Under the pieces are notes generated by a model. The model worked only from the letters and a program-made list of their open reading frames with translations. It made no database searches and was not told the DNA's origin. 64,000 nt of DNA, from NCBI GenBank assembly GCA_016720565.1, contig JADKKJ010000011.1, forward strand, positions 434,001 through 498,000, read 5' to 3'. The DNA is from Chitinophagaceae bacterium (GTDB lineage: Bacteria > Bacteroidota > Bacteroidia > Chitinophagales > Chitinophagaceae). Each line of letters starts with the position of its first letter. Positions within the stretch are counted from its first letter, which is position 1. This document shows positions 33,854 to 41,005 of this stretch, piece by piece. The position numbers and the translations under genes are program-made.

Positions 33854-33860
33854 AAAATTA
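33853..33860 (-). promoter_or_regulatory. -7 element for the DHS-like gene
   Basis: TAATTTTG on the minus strand, an exact TAnnTTTG match, 57 nt before the ATG at 33795. Confidence 0.45.
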
Positions 33861-33885
33861 ATTATAAGGCGGAATATAGACCTGC

Positions 33886-33917
33886 AAAAAAAAGAGCCGC
33901 GGTTTTCCGCAGCTCTT
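33886..33917 (-). terminator. terminator after PepSY-like gene 1
   Basis: An 11-bp stem (AAGAGCCGCGG with CCGCAGCTCTT, one G-U/A-C position) with a TTTT loop and a T-rich tract on the minus strand, just past the stop at 33935. Confidence 0.85.
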
Positions 33918-33934
33918 CAACATTAGCTGATGCA

Positions 33935-34366
33935 TCATTTTTTAATCCGGTCGCTGTCGGTGATATTACCGTTTCCATCTACACGGATCCGGTAGGTCTT
34001 CGACTCCTGCTCCAGCCGGATGCGGTACTGAGTGCCTTCATCATTGGTGATCTCATAGATCTCAATGTAGTTTGCATTGGCGTATTTTTTATCCAGGGCC
34101 CTGGAAGCGGCCAAAGGCAACTGATCAAAGAAAATGGCGCGGCTGCTGCCCAGGAAATGTCCATCTTCCTGGAAATAGGCTTCTGTCCGGTGACCGTCAA
34201 GCAGGAATACTGCTTTTAACAGGTCTCCCATTTTATTCCAGCTGATAAGCTGGGCACTGGGAAACTCTTTTTTAAATACAGCTTCAGGGTCGGAGCCGCC
34301 ATTTGCAAATACGCTGGTAAAGGCAACTGAAAGGATCAGGGCTACTGAAAGGATTCTCTTTTTCAT
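33935..34366 (-). CDS. secreted PepSY-like protein 1
   Basis: A 143-residue secreted protein: signal peptide MKKRILSVALILSVAFTSVFA, then a PepSY-like alpha/beta domain (PEAVFKKEFPSAQLISWNKMGDLLKAVFLLDGHRTEAYFQEDG, and YIEIYEITNDEGTQYRIRLE). Such BLIP/PepSY-like proteins are abundant in Bacteroidota and may inhibit proteases or bind peptides in the periplasm; no target is known. It is a paralog of the next gene upstream, and each has its own terminator. Confidence 0.75.
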   Translation of the reverse strand: MKKRILSVALILSVAFTSVFANGGSDPEAVFKKEFPSAQLISWNKMGDLLKAVFLLDGHRTEAYFQEDGHFLGSSRAIFFDQLPLAASRALDKKYANANYIEIYEITNDEGTQYRIRLEQESKTYRIRVDGNGNITDSDRIKK

Positions 34367-34416
34367 GATCTAAGGTTTAATGGTTAATGTTTCCAGATCG
34401 GGTTGGGTAAAAGAAA

Positions 34417-34440
34417 CCCTGGCCACCGGAGTAACCAGGG
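34417..34440 (-). terminator. hairpin after PepSY-like gene 2
   Basis: CCCTGG/CCAGGG arms (34417-34422, 34435-34440) around a 12-nt centre, followed on the minus strand by TTTCTTTT. A likely terminator. Confidence 0.65.
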
Positions 34441-34465
34441 CTATTACCACACACCAAAACTGAGT

Positions 34466-34903
34466 TTAGGATTTCTTGTATTTCTTATAATGATTCCAGG
34501 TCTTACTATCGCTGGCTTTAAGCACCAGTTTGGTATCGGCATTTTCAACCGTGGCATAATATGCTGTGCCTTCATTATTGGCCACTTCGATCAGTTCAGT
34601 GATCCAATAAGTGGAGAATTTATTTTTTACTTCCCCCTGCAGCATCAATGGAAGATCCGCCAGGGCCACAAAACGTGTAGTGCCGATCCAATTGCCATCA
34701 ATATCATAATAAGCAGATACATGCTTATCATTATAAATAAAGCTGGCCATGAAATAATCGGTGGATATGGTCCACTTTACATTGCTGGCCCCGCTGAATT
34801 CCATGCGAAAAGCATCCAGGGCTTTCTGGTTCACTTCAGGTTCGTTTGCAAAAACTGGCAACGTTGCAATCGCGAAGGCCAGTGTCATCAATAAATTTTT
34901 CAT
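34466..34903 (-). CDS. secreted PepSY-like protein 2
   Basis: A 145-residue secreted protein with signal peptide MKNLLMTLAFAIATLPVFA and the same plan as its neighbour: ALDAFRMEFSGASNVKWTISTDYFMASFIYNDKHVSAYYDIDGNWIG, then ITELIEVANNEGTAYYATVE. Shared features are the FK/RxEFxxA...W start, the Y..DG turn and the second-half EI.N.EGT.Y motif. Probably a tandem duplicate that has diverged considerably. Function unknown; periplasmic or surface location expected. Confidence 0.75.
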   Translation of the reverse strand: MKNLLMTLAFAIATLPVFANEPEVNQKALDAFRMEFSGASNVKWTISTDYFMASFIYNDKHVSAYYDIDGNWIGTTRFVALADLPLMLQGEVKNKFSTYWITELIEVANNEGTAYYATVENADTKLVLKASDSKTWNHYKKYKKS

Positions 34904-35126
34904 GTTCTATAGTTTTATGTTTTTAATTTTTATTAGCCGGTTTGTCCTGTATGACGATTCAAAACTATCCCAGGTTACAGGTGAACACAAGCCAATTCTG
35001 TTTAATAGGTAACAATTCATTATTAATGGATATGGCTGTTAATAGCTTTTAACAGAGGCTTTTACACTTTCACCATTTAAACGGTTTATCAGCCGCTGGT
35101 CTATGTAATTTGGATTTGAGGAAAAG

Positions 35127-35148
35127 TATTTAGATATTTGTCTAAATA
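35127..35148. promoter_or_regulatory. inverted-repeat operator candidate of sdpR-like gene
   Basis: Perfect 8-nt arms TATTTAGA (35127-35134) and TCTAAATA (35141-35148) with a 6-nt spacer, centred 21 bp upstream of the GTG start. Size and position fit an ArsR-family autorepressor site. Confidence 0.6.
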
Positions 35149-35158
35149 TATAATTACC

Positions 35159-35422
35159 GTGAACGCCGTATTCAAAGCATTAAATGATCCTACCCGCCGC
35201 AGCATTCTGGAATTGCTGAAGGAAAAAGACCTGACAGCCGGCGAGATCGTGGAGCGGTTCCATATCAGCGGTCCCAGTATCTCCCACCACCTGGATATTT
35301 TAAAACAGGCAGAACTGGTCACCGCACTAAAAGATGGACAGTATATTTTTTATTCGCTCAATACAACCGTGGTAGATGAATTAATGAAATGGTTTATTCA
35401 ATTCAGGTCTAAAAAGAAATAA
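35159..35422 (+). CDS. sdpR: ArsR-family autorepressor, SdpR-like
   Basis: An 87-residue winged-helix repressor: MNAVFKALNDPTRRSILELL, then GEIVERFHISGPSISHHLDILKQAELV (recognition helix) and DGQYIFYSLN wing. No metal-binding cysteines are present, matching the SdpR subgroup that regulates SdpI-type membrane proteins. The GTG at 35159 gives the canonical SdpR N-terminus; a TTG seven codons upstream is in frame but would start inside the inverted repeat. It is followed 1 bp later by the SdpI-like gene. It probably represses this operon through the site at 35127-35148. Confidence 0.85.
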   Translation: MNAVFKALNDPTRRSILELLKEKDLTAGEIVERFHISGPSISHHLDILKQAELVTALKDGQYIFYSLNTTVVDELMKWFIQFRSKKK

Positions 35423-35423
35423 A

Positions 35424-36095
35424 ATGGAAAAGCTGTTTAAATTACTGGTAGTTCCCATTGTAATGGTTCCCCTGGCCTACCTCGCCATTATCTGGAACCA
35501 TCTTCCTGAACAGGTGCCCGTTCATTTTGGCATAGATGGAAAACCTGATCGCATTGGCGATAAGAATGAACTGCTGACCAGCATTTTTGTGCTGGCAGTT
35601 ATTTCCTTCCTGATGTGGCTGGCCCTGGTGAATATCCATCGCCTGGATCCAAAAAGATATGCCGCGGAAAACCAGAAAAGAATGCAGCGGCTGGGATTTG
35701 GATTAACCGTATTTATGGCCGCAATTTCCTGTATGATCATTTACAGTGCATCCAATTCAAACAGCGGAAACTCAGTTTCCTGGATCCTGGCCCTGATAGG
35801 ACTGCTATTTGCATTCATTGGAAATTATATGCCTAACATCAAACCGAATTATTTTGCAGGTTTCCGTTTACCCTGGACCCTTGAAAATGAAGACAACTGG
35901 AAAAAGACCCATGCCCTGGTGGGCCGTTTATGGTTTCCAGGCGGATTGATCATTGCCGCTGTTTGCTTATTCCTTCCTGCAAGGTTCGCTTTCTATTTTT
36001 TTATGGCGGTAATGCTGGTCATAACACTGGTACCCGTCATATTCAGTTATCGCTATTATCAAAAACAAAAGAACACCACAAATAATCATCCATGA
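35424..36095 (+). CDS. sdpI: SdpI-family membrane protein
   Basis: A 223-residue membrane protein: N-terminal DUF1648-like part (LAIIWNHLPEQVPVHFGIDGKPDRIGDK, about 20-47) and a C-terminal SdpI domain (NYMPNIKPNYFAGFRLPWTLENEDNWKKTHALVGRLW, about 130-166), with about six hydrophobic segments. In Bacillus SdpI gives immunity to the SdpC toxin and sequesters SdpR. No sdpA/B/C homolog is seen in this window, so the ligand is unknown. It overlaps the following hydrolase gene by 4 bp. Confidence 0.88.
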   Translation: MEKLFKLLVVPIVMVPLAYLAIIWNHLPEQVPVHFGIDGKPDRIGDKNELLTSIFVLAVISFLMWLALVNIHRLDPKRYAAENQKRMQRLGFGLTVFMAAISCMIIYSASNSNSGNSVSWILALIGLLFAFIGNYMPNIKPNYFAGFRLPWTLENEDNWKKTHALVGRLWFPGGLIIAAVCLFLPARFAFYFFMAVMLVITLVPVIFSYRYYQKQKNTTNNHP

Positions 36096-37207
36096 GAACC
36101 ATCTTCTTCTCCCTTTTAGTTTTTACTTCCTCTATTGTTTTCTCTCAGGAAGCAAAAAAAATATTCCCGCAAACACCACAGCCGCCGTTTGATTATAAAC
36201 TGGACAGCGTTGAATATGAAAGCCGTGATGGCCTGGTACACCTGGCCGGTAGTTTTACCTACCCAAAAGGGATTGGACCATTTACTACTTTGGTAATGAT
36301 CACCGGCAGTGGACAGGAAGACCGGGATGAGACCATTTTTGGCCATAAACCTTTTGCTGTTATCGCAGACCACCTCACCAAAAACGGATACGCGGTACTT
36401 CGCGTGGATGACAGGGGCCGGGGAAAAAGTAAAGGCGACCTGAAAAACGCCACCAGCCTTGACTTCGCAGAGGATGTGATCACCAGTATACAATACCTGC
36501 AGACAAGGAAAGAAGTGAACCGAAATAAGATCGGTGTAATAGGACATAGTGAAGGAGGGTTTATCGCGCCAATGGTCTATTCAAAATACCGGGCCCTGGC
36601 ATTTATCATTTCACTGGCAGGAACTGGAATTCCGGGAGGCGATATTCTGTTAATGCAACAAACATCACCGCTGAAAGGAAAAATATCAGATCCGGCCTAT
36701 GCTGCTTTATATGAACTTAACCAGCGAACCCTGGGTTTTATTAAAGAGCAACCATCGGCACCCGATTCTGTTATACTCGGCCAGGTGAAAGAATTTTATA
36801 CCAGCTGGAAAGCTGCCCTTTCCCCGGAGATCATCGCTGAATTAAAAGTAGAAAAGGTCAGCCCAGAACTATACGCCTTCCAGGTAAGGCAGGAACTGAT
36901 CCCCTGGATGCGTTATTTTATTGTTACCGATCCTGCCGATCTCTGGTCGCAGGTAAAATGTCCGGTACTGGCACTGAATGGAGATAAAGATATCCAGGTA
37001 GAGGCCCTTCCTAATATTACCGGCATACGTGAAGCACTGAAAAAAGCTGGCAATACTAAATTCACATCCGTGATCATTCCAGGATTGAACCATCTTTTCC
37101 AGCATTGCGAAACCTGCACTGTAGATGAGTATGGAAAACTGCAGGAAACCTTTTCACCCCAGGCATTAACACTTATCACTGATTGGCTAAATAAGAATAT
37201 AAAATAA
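36092..37207 (+). CDS. secreted alpha/beta hydrolase (S9/BAAT-like)
   Basis: A 371-residue secreted serine hydrolase. Signal peptide MRTIFFSLLVFTSSIVFSQ; ITGSGQEDRDET oxyanion region, YAVLRVDDRGRGKSKGD, nucleophile in GVIGHSEGGFIAP, acid in ALNGDKDIQV, and C-terminal His in IIPGLNHLFQ. This type ('alpha/beta hydrolase family, PGAP1/YtaP-like') is frequent in Bacteroidota; the natural substrate is unknown. ATGA overlap with the SdpI-like gene shows it is part of that operon. Its TAA stop is in the same frame as the following AcpH-like gene. Confidence 0.85.
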   Translation: MRTIFFSLLVFTSSIVFSQEAKKIFPQTPQPPFDYKLDSVEYESRDGLVHLAGSFTYPKGIGPFTTLVMITGSGQEDRDETIFGHKPFAVIADHLTKNGYAVLRVDDRGRGKSKGDLKNATSLDFAEDVITSIQYLQTRKEVNRNKIGVIGHSEGGFIAPMVYSKYRALAFIISLAGTGIPGGDILLMQQTSPLKGKISDPAYAALYELNQRTLGFIKEQPSAPDSVILGQVKEFYTSWKAALSPEIIAELKVEKVSPELYAFQVRQELIPWMRYFIVTDPADLWSQVKCPVLALNGDKDIQVEALPNITGIREALKKAGNTKFTSVIIPGLNHLFQHCETCTVDEYGKLQETFSPQALTLITDWLNKNIK

Positions 37208-37213
37208 TTAGCT

Positions 37214-37801
37214 ATTAATTACCTCGCGCACGCATATCTATCCTTTGGCGATCCTTCCACGCTGGCCGGGAATATGATCAGCGACCATATAAAAGGGCGC
37301 AAACAATATGACCATGACCCCGCTGTGCTGGCGGGTATCCGTTTACACCGCGAGATCGACCAGTTCACCGACAATCATGAGGCCATTAAAAAAGCCAAAG
37401 AATATTTCCGCCCTGTTTACCGCCTTTACAGCGGTGCCCTGGTGGATGTGGTATTCGATCATTTCCTTGCTATTGAACCATCCGTATTTTCAGAAGCTTC
37501 CCTGTTTGCATTTTCACAAAAAGTGTATGCTGAACTGGATAAGCAACAGGCTATTTTCCCTGAACGTTTTGCCTATATGTACCCTTATATGAAGGAGCAA
37601 AATTGGTTGTATAATTACCGCCTCACCAGTGGAACAGAAAAAAGCCTGGCAGGGGTTGTCCGCAGGGCTGCCTACCTGGAAGATCACGCTCCCGCCATCC
37701 AACTATTTCACCAGCATTATCAATCTATCCAGGAAATATTTCGTCAGTTCTGGCCTGAACTCGAAGCATTTGCCTTTAAAAAATGGCAGGACCTGAAGTA
37801 G
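37214..37801 (+). CDS. AcpH-like acyl carrier protein phosphodiesterase, apparent ATT start
   Basis: About 195 residues if read from 37214. The conserved family N-terminus NYLAHAYLSFGDPSTLAGNMISDHIKG lies in frame upstream of the first ATG (37274), and the expected Met codon is ATT. AcpH (DUF479) removes 4'-phosphopantetheine from acyl carrier protein; the Asp in GNMISDHIKG, RLHREIDQFTDNH and VVFDHFLA are the metal/active-site region. Starting at 37274 would lose the first part of this core. Only six nt separate ATT from the TAA of the hydrolase, and both genes are in the same frame. Start choice 0.6, family 0.88. Confidence 0.8.
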   Translation: MNYLAHAYLSFGDPSTLAGNMISDHIKGRKQYDHDPAVLAGIRLHREIDQFTDNHEAIKKAKEYFRPVYRLYSGALVDVVFDHFLAIEPSVFSEASLFAFSQKVYAELDKQQAIFPERFAYMYPYMKEQNWLYNYRLTSGTEKSLAGVVRRAAYLEDHAPAIQLFHQHYQSIQEIFRQFWPELEAFAFKKWQDLK

Positions 37802-37860
37802 TTACCGCAAAAATTGTGTTGAACGGCAGAATTATCGGCTTCAGGCAGTTCAAAAAAAAT

Positions 37861-37868
37861 TATTTTTG
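37861..37868 (+). promoter_or_regulatory. -7 element for DUF2911 gene 1
   Basis: TATTTTTG, an exact TAnnTTTG match, 31 nt before the ATG at 37900. Confidence 0.45.
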
Positions 37869-37899
37869 TCCGGTCTCTTTTAACCTTCAAACTTTCCAA

Positions 37900-38463
37900 A
37901 TGAAAAAATTATTGGGTCTTATAGTGATCTTCCAACTTGTGTTTTTAAGCCTGGTGGCGCAGAATGGCTACCCAGCTATTGATAAATCTCCTATGGACAT
38001 GGCTTATTTTCCGGTAGGATATCCTGTTTTAAAGATCCAGGACAAAGCCACAGATCCTTTGGTGGCCAGAGTTATCTACAGTCGTCCTTCCCGGGGCGGT
38101 CGCGCTATCTTCAACGGACTGGTTAAGAACGGAGAGGTTTGGAGACTGGGAGCCAATGAAGCAACAGAGATCCAGTTCTTTCAAACAGTTCATATTGATG
38201 GGAAAAAAATAAGATCCGGCAGGTATACTTTATACGCTATTGTAAAAGACAATGCATGGACCATCATCTTTAATAAAGAAAATGATACCTGGGGTTCTTT
38301 TAAATACGATACGAAAAAAGATGTATTGAGAACTGATGTGAATACCCAGAAAACAGATGCCCTGGTAGAGAATCTATCGATGGTATTTGAAAAAACAGCA
38401 ACTGGTTGCAACCTGAACATTGCCTGGGAGAATACCAAGGTAAGCCTGCCCATTACATTTTAA
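37900..38463 (+). CDS. secreted DUF2911 protein 1
   Basis: A 187-residue secreted protein. Signal peptide MKKLLGLIVIFQLVFLSLVAQ; core signature VARVIYSRPSRGGRAIFNGLVKNGEVWRLGANEATEIQF (about 50-88), RSGRYTLYAIV, NKENDTWGSFKYD and a final beta strand. DUF2911 is widespread in Bacteroidota; function unknown. The start at 37900 is chosen because the upstream frame has no similarity and a signal peptide begins here. Tandem paralog follows after 9 bp. Confidence 0.85.
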   Translation: MKKLLGLIVIFQLVFLSLVAQNGYPAIDKSPMDMAYFPVGYPVLKIQDKATDPLVARVIYSRPSRGGRAIFNGLVKNGEVWRLGANEATEIQFFQTVHIDGKKIRSGRYTLYAIVKDNAWTIIFNKENDTWGSFKYDTKKDVLRTDVNTQKTDALVENLSMVFEKTATGCNLNIAWENTKVSLPITF

Positions 38464-38472
38464 ATACTGATC

Positions 38473-39114
38473 ATGGGCAAACGGTCTTTTTATTTATCCG
38501 TTCTTGTTTTTATTTTTTTCTCCTGCGGTAACAAGCAGGAAAATAAACCCGCCACAGATATTCCTTCGGTGAAGGACAGTGTTCCGAAAAATAAACCGAT
38601 CGGAAAAGAAAGGTCGCTGGTACCCGTGGATATTTCCCCGCTTGACCAGGTTTACTGGCCCGAAAATTATCCCACATCAAAAATGGCGGGGCAGGCAAAA
38701 TCCACTGATCCCATTGCCCGCGTTATTTATAGTCGCCCGCACCTGCAGGGTCGTCATATTTTTCATGAAGTATTGAAATATGGTGAGCCCTGGAGATTGG
38801 GAGCCAATGAATCTACCGAACTGGATCTTCACCAATCCTTAAAGATCCAGGGCCAGAAAATTCCTGCGGGGCGTTATGTGATCTATTGTATCCCACAAAA
38901 AGACCATTGGACGGTCTACCTTAACAATAATACGGATTCATGGGGTCTTGAGCCTGACAGGAGCAAAGACCTCTACCATTTTGATATACCGGTGATCACT
39001 ACTGATAATGCCATTGAATATTTCACCATGCGTTTTGAAGAGAACAGCAAAGGCGCCAGCCTGCTGATGGCCTGGGATAATATTGAGGCTCGCCTCCCCA
39101 TGGAATTTGACTAA
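38473..39114 (+). CDS. DUF2911 lipoprotein 2
   Basis: A 213-residue paralog of the preceding protein, here with a lipoprotein signal (MGKRSFYLSVLVFIFFSC, lipid-Cys18) and a charged linker of about 45 residues. The core repeats the same signature: IARVIYSRPHLQGRHIFHEVLKYGEPWRLGANESTELDL, PAGRYVIYCIP and NNNTDSWGLEPD. The pair probably arose by tandem duplication, one copy secreted and one lipid-anchored. Function unknown. Confidence 0.85.
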   Translation: MGKRSFYLSVLVFIFFSCGNKQENKPATDIPSVKDSVPKNKPIGKERSLVPVDISPLDQVYWPENYPTSKMAGQAKSTDPIARVIYSRPHLQGRHIFHEVLKYGEPWRLGANESTELDLHQSLKIQGQKIPAGRYVIYCIPQKDHWTVYLNNNTDSWGLEPDRSKDLYHFDIPVITTDNAIEYFTMRFEENSKGASLLMAWDNIEARLPMEFD

Positions 39115-39125
39115 TTTGCGCCTGC

Positions 39126-40976
39126 ATGTGCGGAATTGCAGGCATCATACAGAACGACCCCCATTCATTTCATGCAGAAGATTTGCATCGTATGACGGAG
39201 GCCCTGGCACACCGGGGTCCGGATGGTCATGGTTATTGGCAACAGGATGACCATAAGGTGCTTTTTGGCCATCGTCGTCTTTCCATCATCGACCTTTCCC
39301 CCGCCGGCCATCAACCCATGCCTTACCTGGACAGATACCTGCTGATGCATAATGGGGAGATCTATAATTATATTGAATTAAGGGAAGAGCTTCAAAAACT
39401 TGGTTACCGTTTTAACTCAAATACGGATACAGAAGTGATCGCTGCTGCCTATGATCACTGGGAGGAGGATTGCCTCCATCATTTTGATGGCATGTTCTCT
39501 TTTTGCATCTGGGATAAAAAAGAAAAATGTTTTTTCGCCGCCAGGGACAGGTTTGGTGAAAAGCCATTTTATTATACCCTGGAAAATGGAAGTTTATTAT
39601 TTGCTTCGGAAATAAAAGCATTCTGGGCAGCTGGCATCGACAAAATACCCAACCGGAAATTACTGTTCAATTTCCTGACCATTGGCTATACCGATAATCC
39701 GCTATTGCCAGGGGAAACATTCTTTGAAAATATATTCAGGCTGCCAGCAGCCAGTTTTCTTTATTACCATCCTGAACAGCAGGAACTAACCATAGAAAAT
39801 TATTGGGACCTCGATCTGCAACAGGTAAATGAAAACATTAAAGAGGAGGATGCCACAGAAAGATTCACTGAACTGTTAAATCGATCTGTAAATAGAAGGT
39901 TGCGCAGTGATGTACCTGTGGGAAGTTCATTAAGCGGTGGTCTCGACAGTTCAACGATAGCCGCCATATGCGCCGCCATTGGTTCGCCAATAAACAGCCA
40001 CCAATGTTTTACCGCCTCTTTTGCTGGTTTTGAAAAAGATGAAACTGCACTGGCAAAACAGGTAGCTGATCAGTTCCGGCTTAAACAACATATCATATCC
40101 CTTGGTCCTGCTGGCTTACTCGATGATCTCGAAAAGCTTTCCGATGCGCAGGAAGAACCATTTGCCTCCTCCAGTGTATATGCGCAATACAAAGTTTATG
40201 AATTGGCAAAGCAGCATGGGGTAACTGTATTACTGGATGGACAGGGGGCAGATGAAACCCTGGCAGGATACCACAAATACTATAAATGGTACTGGCAGGA
40301 ACTTTACCGGAAAAGGAAACTTAAAAAAAGCGGTGAGATCCCGGCCGCCATGGCATTAGGTGTGCAGGAAGAATTCAGCTGGAAAAATAAAGTGGCTGCC
40401 TGGTTTCCGGCCTTTGCCAGTGTTGTAATGGAAAGGCAATATTTACTGCATGCAATAAAGCAGGAAGACCTTGACCGTGATTTTGTAAAAACATGCAGTG
40501 GCCATGCCTATTACACCCCACCGGAACATTTTGACCTGAACGGGTTACTCTATTTTAATACACGAACACATGGCCTCGAAGAATTATTGAGGCTGGCCGA
40601 CCGAAATTCCATGGCCCATGGAAGAGAGATCCGGCTTCCATTTCTTTCCCATGAATTGGTGGAATTTATTTTTTCCCTCCCTGCCCGGTTTAAGATAAGG
40701 AATGGCCGCACTAAATGGTTATTGCGACAGGCAATGAAAAATAGCCTGCCGGAAAATATTTGCTGGCGACCGGATAAGATCGGCTTTGAAACACCTCAGA
40801 AAGACTGGATGCAGGACAGGGCCATACAGGACGCTATCATGGATGCTAAAAAAACACTGGTAAAAGAAAATATCCTAAAGCCTGCATCCCTGGGAAAAAT
40901 GCCAGTCCCCAAAAATGCCCATGATGCCGATAATTATGACTGGCGATATTTTTCCGCGGCCATACTCTTTCGCTGA
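39126..40976 (+). CDS. asnB: asparagine synthase (glutamine-hydrolyzing)
   Basis: A 616-residue two-domain enzyme. Residues 1-210 form the class II glutaminase (N-terminal Cys2 in MCGIAGI, LAHRGPDGHG, GHRRLSIIDLS, MHNGEIYNY). The synthetase domain follows with PP-loop SSLSGGLDSSTIAA (about 255-268) and GQGADETLAGY. It converts aspartate and glutamine to asparagine. A role in modifying a cell-surface or secondary-metabolite substrate is known for some homologs, but there is no biosynthetic cluster here. It starts 11 bp after the DUF2911 lipoprotein gene. Confidence 0.93.
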   Translation: MCGIAGIIQNDPHSFHAEDLHRMTEALAHRGPDGHGYWQQDDHKVLFGHRRLSIIDLSPAGHQPMPYLDRYLLMHNGEIYNYIELREELQKLGYRFNSNTDTEVIAAAYDHWEEDCLHHFDGMFSFCIWDKKEKCFFAARDRFGEKPFYYTLENGSLLFASEIKAFWAAGIDKIPNRKLLFNFLTIGYTDNPLLPGETFFENIFRLPAASFLYYHPEQQELTIENYWDLDLQQVNENIKEEDATERFTELLNRSVNRRLRSDVPVGSSLSGGLDSSTIAAICAAIGSPINSHQCFTASFAGFEKDETALAKQVADQFRLKQHIISLGPAGLLDDLEKLSDAQEEPFASSSVYAQYKVYELAKQHGVTVLLDGQGADETLAGYHKYYKWYWQELYRKRKLKKSGEIPAAMALGVQEEFSWKNKVAAWFPAFASVVMERQYLLHAIKQEDLDRDFVKTCSGHAYYTPPEHFDLNGLLYFNTRTHGLEELLRLADRNSMAHGREIRLPFLSHELVEFIFSLPARFKIRNGRTKWLLRQAMKNSLPENICWRPDKIGFETPQKDWMQDRAIQDAIMDAKKTLVKENILKPASLGKMPVPKNAHDADNYDWRYFSAAILFR

Positions 40977-40979
40977 GCC

Positions 40980-40987
40980 TATCTTTG
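40980..40987 (+). promoter_or_regulatory. -7 element for the cystathionine gamma-synthase gene
   Basis: TATCTTTG, an exact TAnnTTTG match, directly after the asnB stop and 18 nt before the ATG at 41006. Confidence 0.5.
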
Positions 40988-41005
40988 CAGTTCAATTCAA
41001 CGATC

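Noticed and set aside
35138..35158. TTG start for the SdpR-like protein
   Set aside because: It would start inside the inverted repeat and add residues not seen in the family; GTG at 35159 gives the canonical N-terminus.
36092..37801. A single hydrolase-AcpH fusion with a stop-codon error
   Set aside because: Although in frame, the two parts are separate families with complete ends; the TAA and a new N-terminus at the expected place make two genes the simpler reading. Readthrough stays a minor alternative.
39126..40976. Nonribosomal or lasso-type biosynthetic asparagine synthase homolog
   Set aside because: The protein has the full glutaminase and synthetase domains of AsnB with the N-terminal Cys, and there are no precursor peptide or tailoring genes nearby.
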